Positions 7,067 through 8,941 of a stretch of DNA of 8,941 nucleotides are shown piece after piece; the stretch's first letter is position 1, and the number at the start of each line of letters is the position of its first letter. The notes beneath the pieces are model-generated. The model did no database searches. It was given only the letters and a program-made list of their open reading frames with translations, and was not told the DNA's origin. Location: assembly GCA_051879315.1 (NCBI GenBank), contig JBJELW010000021.1, positions 1 to 8,941 on the forward strand, in the 5' to 3' direction. Position numbers and translations under genes: made by a program. This DNA comes from Roseburia_C sp051879315 (GTDB lineage Bacteria > Bacillota > Clostridia > Lachnospirales > Lachnospiraceae).

Positions 7067-7090
7067 AGCACATCCGTTGTTTTGAAATAA
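7067..7090 (+). pseudogene. 24-bp scrap of an AAA/nuclease gene 3' end
   Basis: These bases read AGC ACA TCC GTT GTT TTG AAA TAA (STSVVLK, stop) and match the last eight codons of the gene at 1-1493 (STSIVLE, stop) with two differences. They lie 17 bp after the Rpn stop codon, in front of the same downstream module. This marks where copy 2 was once attached to an AAA/nuclease gene. Confidence 0.8.
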
Positions 7091-7128
7091 GACAGAATAG
7101 AAAAGTTCATTGCAGATGAATCAGAATA

Positions 7129-7160
7129 CCCGGTTTCAGGTTTGAAACCGGGATTTTTTT
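7129..7160 (+). terminator. Rho-independent terminator downstream of the Rpn gene
   Basis: Identical to 1532-1563: a 10-bp stem (7129-7138 with 7143-7152), 4-base loop and seven T. It now ends transcription from the Rpn gene, although by descent it belongs to an AAA/nuclease gene. Confidence 0.93.
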
Positions 7161-7179
7161 GAAAAAGGAGAAAAAAGTT

Positions 7180-7222
7180 TACCCATATGGGTAGGGTAAA
7201 GAAAAAAAGAATCAGGTAAAAT
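7180..7222 (+). promoter_or_regulatory. Palindromic operator candidate with -10-like box, copy 2
   Basis: Perfect palindrome TACCCATATGGGTA (7180-7193) and TAAAAT (7217-7222), with the same spacing and sequence as copy 1. It lies between a terminator and the receiver-like gene, so a promoter is needed about here. Lack of a -35 box plus a palindrome centred near -42 suggests activation by an unknown dimeric protein (inference). Confidence 0.45.
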
Positions 7223-7249
7223 ATGGTTGAGCATGGGATTGCTGCGCCA

Positions 7250-7276
7250 TTTGTCCGGAATGATGAAACGGACGAA
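7250..7276 (+). other. Leader hairpin, copy 2
   Basis: TTTGTCCG (7250-7257) pairs with CGGACGAA (7269-7276), with one G-U pair. It is the counterpart of 1653-1679 and stands 14 bases before the ribosome site GGAGGTG (7291-7297). Confidence 0.4.
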
Positions 7277-7303
7277 AACTTAGAAGGTTTGGAGGTGACA
7301 TAT

Positions 7304-7687
7304 ATGCGGAGAGTGGTAATTGATATGCAGAATGCCCTGTTTGCGGATGCAGTGGCCGGCGCATTGCGCAGGTTTGATGCGGATTTTGACCCGGTTATGA
7401 GTGAAAGCCCGGACAAAACCCTGTCGCTATGTGATGACGTGCTGGCAAATGTGCTGATCATGGAGGTCACCGCATACACGCCGTGGAAGTTCGAGGAACG
7501 GATGAAAATTCGCGACGAACTGAGAAAAGCCAATCCGGACTGCAAAATTGTCCTGGTGGTGGATGAAAATACCGAGAAAAAACTGGCGGATAAAGTTCGT
7601 CAAGCCAAAAAAGATGGATTGATAGACAACTTCATCTATGGCTCAGTCTCCGCTACATATCTGTCGGCTGTGATTGATACATTGTAA
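7304..7687 (+). CDS. Degenerate single-domain response-regulator receiver-like protein
   Basis: The product has 127 residues. ATG at 7304 is chosen because GGAGGTG (7291-7297) lies 6 bases upstream; the frame is open back to an ATG at 7223, but that has no good ribosome site and copy 1 carries a stop in that stretch. The chain reads like a CheY/NarL receiver: strand RRVVIDMQNALFADAVAGAL, strand NVLIMEV, helix EERMKIRDELRKANP, strand CKIVLVVDE, helix and a last strand DNFIYGSVS followed by a helix. The key residues are altered: Glu54 stands where the phosphorylated Asp is expected, the Thr/Ser after strand 4 and the Lys of strand 5 are not evident, and only Asp7 of the acidic pair is clear. 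It has no DNA-binding domain, so phosphorylation signalling is doubtful and it may act by protein contact. It lies 155 bp before a secreted-protein gene with no terminator between, so co-transcription is likely. The fold call comes from pattern only. Confidence 0.75.
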   Translation: MRRVVIDMQNALFADAVAGALRRFDADFDPVMSESPDKTLSLCDDVLANVLIMEVTAYTPWKFEERMKIRDELRKANPDCKIVLVVDENTEKKLADKVRQAKKDGLIDNFIYGSVSATYLSAVIDTL

Positions 7688-7699
7688 CGTACAGGAAAT

Positions 7700-7782
7700 G
7701 CGGTGATTCAGGCTGACAGGAATCTCCGCTTTCGGTTCAAAAACAGGATATTACACACGCTCCCGGAGGCCATACGCCGGGC
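7700..7782 (+). promoter_or_regulatory. Structured leader of the second secreted-protein gene, copy 2
   Basis: Stem 1 is GCGG-T-GATTC (7700-7709) with GAATC-T-CCGC (7720-7729). Stem 2 is CCCGG (7762-7766) with CCGGG (7777-7781), extendable by GCT/AGC across a bulged C. It lies between the receiver-like gene and AGGAGG (7830-7835), and is shared with 1839-1921. No T-run follows. Confidence 0.45.
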
Positions 7783-7842
7783 AGCGGAAGGAAATTGGTA
7801 TGGAAAAATGTAACAAAGAAATAATAAAAAGGAGGAAATTTT

Positions 7843-8941
7843 ATGAAACGAAAAACGAAGCGGCTGCTCAGTCTGTTGCTGGCACTGGCCATGGTTCTGG
7901 GATTGATGCCGATGACGGCGCTTGCGTCAGATAAAATACCAATAACTGAGTTCAGCGGAAGTATAAGTTTGTCTGCGCCTGTTTACGGCGAGACTATAAG
8001 TGACAATAGACCAACAGTCAGCACTTCTGCTAATGTCAGATTTTATAATCACAGCTGGCAGAAGAAAAAATACAGTGATGTTGATGCCTGGAATCATGTG
8101 AATAGCGGTGTATTTACCGAAGGCACATGGCGTTATGTTTTGAGGGTAAAGCCAAATGATGATAACTATGTGCTGGACCCCTCTCTTGCAGTAACGATAA
8201 ACGGCGAGCAATGGAAGGTTAAGTATGATTCCACATATAACTGGTTTGATATCATCTCGCCAGAATTTACTGTTTCCGCTCCGACAGGCGGACCTCTGCA
8301 ATTTGTCGCAGAAACAAACGTTTCTATTTCCGATTATCAAATTGGAGATACAGTAAATAAGGATCTTACGGAGTATACTGCCGGAGGTACTCCGCCGTAT
8401 ACTTATTCAAAAGTATCAGGACCTGAATGGCTCAACGTTTCTGCTGATGGAAAAATTACAGGTACTGCTAATGAGATTCAGAGCAGTTCTACTTTGAAAG
8501 TAACGGTTACGGATGCGAACGGTGAATCTGTCACTGCTGCCATTCCCGTAGGGTGTGTAACATTGAAAGACGGTGACCGTATACCAATCACCGAGATAAG
8601 CGGAAATATATATTTGCCCGCTCCTGTTTATGGTGAGAATATACGCGATAATCTGCCAACAGTCTACACTTCTGATCGTGTCACTTTTGGGAACCACAGC
8701 TGGCAGAAGAAAATATACAGTGATGTTGATGCCTGGAGTTATGTGAATAGCGGCGTATTTACCGAAGGCACATGGCGTTATATTATGAAAGTGAATGCGA
8801 ATGATAACTATGTGCTGGCGGACACGCTTACAGTAACAATAAACGGCGTACCATGGAAAGTTGAGCATGATTACCAAAACAACTTCTTTCATATCATTTC
8901 CCCGGAATTTACTGTTACTGCTCCTCCCACTTTGGAAGGCA
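7843..8941 (+). CDS. Secreted repeat protein with putative-Ig (He_PIG-like) domain, 3' end beyond the window
   Basis: The frame is open to the last base (366 full codons visible). AGGAGG at 7830-7835, 7 bases before the ATG, fixes the start. Residues 1-28 are a signal peptide (MKRKTKRLLSLLLALAMVLG, cleavage after ALA) almost identical to that of the protein at 1982. The mature part has a ~115-residue module twice, at about 32-146 and 247-360: IPITE.SG.I.L.APVYGE.I, then HSWQKK.YSDVDAW..VNSGVFTEGTWRY, then NYVL, then VTING..WKV. Between them, about 160-240, lies a putative-Ig-like domain (He_PIG type) with GGTPPYTYSKVSGPEWLNV and DGKITGTANE. The module resembles, in hydrophobic pattern only, those of the first secreted protein. 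No wall anchor is seen, but it could lie downstream. It is likely co-transcribed with the receiver-like gene. Extracellular binding role inferred. Confidence 0.88.
   Translation, partial: MKRKTKRLLSLLLALAMVLGLMPMTALASDKIPITEFSGSISLSAPVYGETISDNRPTVSTSANVRFYNHSWQKKKYSDVDAWNHVNSGVFTEGTWRYVLRVKPNDDNYVLDPSLAVTINGEQWKVKYDSTYNWFDIISPEFTVSAPTGGPLQFVAETNVSISDYQIGDTVNKDLTEYTAGGTPPYTYSKVSGPEWLNVSADGKITGTANEIQSSSTLKVTVTDANGESVTAAIPVGCVTLKDGDRIPITEISGNIYLPAPVYGENIRDNLPTVYTSDRVTFGNHSWQKKIYSDVDAWSYVNSGVFTEGTWRYIMKVNANDNYVLADTLTVTINGVPWKVEHDYQNNFFHIISPEFTVTAPPTLEG

Larger units (their letters stand above)
7067..7917 (+). repeat. Long direct repeat, copy 2 (intact module)
   Basis: This is the partner of 1470-2056. 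It contains the AAA/nuclease tail scrap, terminator, palindrome, leader hairpin, intact receiver-like gene, second leader and signal-peptide codons. Similarity fades just past ATGACG at 7912-7917, where the signal peptide ends and the mature proteins become unrelated in sequence. Confidence 0.93.

Noticed and set aside
7223..7303. ATG at 7223 as start of the receiver-like gene
   Set aside because: No good ribosome site precedes it, the sequence there forms a hairpin, and the same stretch in copy 1 contains a stop. ATG 7304 has GGAGGTG at ideal spacing.
6868..7545. 225-codon - strand open frame
   Set aside because: It runs antisense to the Rpn gene, terminator and receiver-like gene, with low-complexity composition; it is a shadow of the + strand genes.
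1470..7917. Composite transposon bounded by the two direct repeats
   Set aside because: I see no transposase of an insertion-sequence type inside the repeats, no terminal inverted repeats and no target-site duplication. The Rpn protein is called a putative transposase by name only.
7843..8941. - strand open frames at 7927-8340 and 8416-8892
   Set aside because: They resemble each other only because the + strand protein module is repeated; they are antisense shadows of the secreted-protein gene.

Overview
The window looks like an accessory, surface-protein region of a Gram-positive anaerobe of the Clostridia, most likely a gut Lachnospiraceae or close relative. This is inferred from the Lachnospiraceae-style signal peptides (MKRKTKRLLSLLLA...), a choline-binding-type wall anchor, strong AGGAGG ribosome sites, moderate GC, and two nuclease families (AAA-ATPase-like/PD-(D/E)XK and Rpn) that are often multi-copy in these bacteria. 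All genes read on the + strand.

Layout. (1) Positions 1-1493 hold the 3' part of an AAA-ATPase-like/PD-(D/E)XK gene whose start lies outside the window. (2) Positions 1494-1981 hold a strong terminator, a palindromic operator candidate, the wreck of a small receiver-like gene and a structured leader. (3) Positions 1982-5758 encode a 1258-residue secreted protein: signal peptide, beta-helix-like region, five beta-sandwich-like modules (three of them tandem repeats), a basic-repeat-like domain, a Pro-rich linker and about ten cell-wall-binding repeats. (4) A terminator and a gene-free stretch follow. (5) Positions 6072-7049 encode an Rpn-family nuclease. (6) Positions 7067-7842 repeat the region-2 module, this time with the receiver-like gene intact (7304-7687). 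(7) From 7843 to the window end runs a second secreted protein, with nearly the same signal peptide but a different mature part (two copies of a ~115-residue module around a putative-Ig domain). It is cut by the window edge.

The organising feature is a duplicated module running from the last codons of the AAA/nuclease gene, through terminator, palindrome, leader, receiver-like gene and second leader, to the end of the signal-peptide coding region. The two copies (1470-2056 and 7067-7917) share a 175-bp stretch of non-coding DNA with no difference, while the coding DNA on either side has drifted. Copy 1 has lost exactly 264 bp of the receiver-like gene. Copy 2 is preceded by a 24-bp scrap of the AAA/nuclease gene tail, although the gene now in front of it is an unrelated Rpn nuclease.

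Working model (inference): this is a cassette system in which a common promoter/leader/signal-peptide unit is joined to different wall-attached or secreted proteins, with nuclease genes sitting at the cassette borders. Whether the receiver-like protein, which lacks the usual phosphorylation residues, controls the secreted protein downstream cannot be decided from sequence alone.
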